From the NCBI RefSeq assembly GCF_910594005.1, contig NC_057815.1, positions 66,788,052 through 66,852,051 of the forward strand: 64,000 nt of DNA, in the 5' to 3' direction. The stretch's first letter is position 1, and the number at the start of each line of letters is the position of its first letter. The stretch is from Cervus elaphus. Its lineage: Eukaryota > Chordata > Mammalia > Artiodactyla > Cervidae. The notes beneath the pieces are model-generated. The model ran no database searches and was not told the origin of the DNA. It saw nothing but the letters and a program-made list of their open reading frames with translations. Below are positions 63,446-64,000 of the stretch, one piece after another. The translations under genes were made by a program, and so were the position numbers.

Positions 63446-64000
63446 TTTCCCTTTCTTCCTTCATGCTTGAAATGTCTCACTTGTTGGCTTATCCCAAACA
63501 AAAAGCAAATTTTAAAGTTTACACTTTACTTTTCTTAGCTCTCTTATTAACTGGGTTTCGTCTTGGTCCTCACAAGGATGTTCATAATCCAGGGATGTCT
63601 CAGGAGCAGTTCTGGCTCACCTAGCAGCTGGGATGTTTGCAGCAGAGTTCTTTCTGCTCAGAAACTTGCATAAAATATACTTCCTCTCCTCTGTTCTCCC
63701 TTAGACAAACAGACACATATGCAGGTGGAAAATTTTTTTAAGCCATAATTAGCTTAATTAACATAAAGTGACAGAAATAGAAAAAGCCACAGTGTTCTAG
63801 CCAGGCAACAGGCTGCAGGGGAAGCAAGAATTCACTCACTGGCAAAGTGAGAGGAGAAACAAGCAGCTACTAGGGAGGAAAAGAAGTCACTGCCATGTGG
63901 TGGAAACCAGGGAATGTCTAAAATGGATGGTCAGCACCAACCATGGGGGCCCTCATCCCTAGTCCTCAGGGTGGGGCAGGTGATTTATCAAACAAAAACT
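63446..64000. other. Unassigned DNA to the window edge
   Basis: No repeat recognised and no frame of useful length. GC rises towards 63840-63990. Confidence 0.4.

Overview
This is non-coding nuclear DNA of a ruminant (Pecora: cattle, sheep, goat, antelope or deer type). The diagnosis rests on the repeats: BovB (RTE) LINEs, Bov-tA and Bov-A2 SINEs, tRNA-Glu-derived CHR-type SINEs and the ruminant L1 3' UTR. Older layers shared by all placental mammals lie beneath them: MIR, L2, L1M, a MER58-like DNA transposon and MaLR-like LTR fragments. I found no host exon, tRNA or rRNA gene that I can defend. The open frames are short, or belong to transposable elements. The window is probably intronic or intergenic.

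Layout. 1-20.5 kb is a mosaic of L1, L2, MIR, CHR SINEs and BovB. It contains two well-resolved nests: an L1 inside an L1 at 7.1-8.3 kb, and a polyadenylated retrocopy inside a CHR SINE at 10.1-10.7 kb. 20.6-21.35 kb is a clean solo LTR of a class II (betaretrovirus-like) ERV with a 6-bp target duplication. 22.86-30.1 kb is a class I (gammaretrovirus-like) provirus: 5' LTR, tRNA-Pro primer site, leader, gag, pro and pol on the + strand, all broken. It has no recognisable env, and its 3' end meets an unrelated LTR-like piece and a long L1. A ruminant L1 tail sits in its RNase H region. 30.1-55.2 kb is L1/L2/MIR with Bov-tA and Bov-A2 copies, many with readable target-site duplications. 55.4-58.5 kb is a BovB cluster: two copies in direct order, then an inverted copy with a 22-bp duplication and a 316-codon open reverse-transcriptase frame. 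59-60.3 kb is an L1 with a BovB scrap. 60.49-62.04 kb is a complete but dead mariner, inserted at TA in a MIR and itself split by an L1 tail. The last 2 kb is mostly unassigned.

The genes do not act together as a system. What can be read is a relative order of insertions: MIR/L2, then L1M and mariner, then BovB, Bov-tA and CHR, then ruminant L1 tails and ERVs. Family names are from pattern recognition without database search. Boundaries without a target duplication are approximate.
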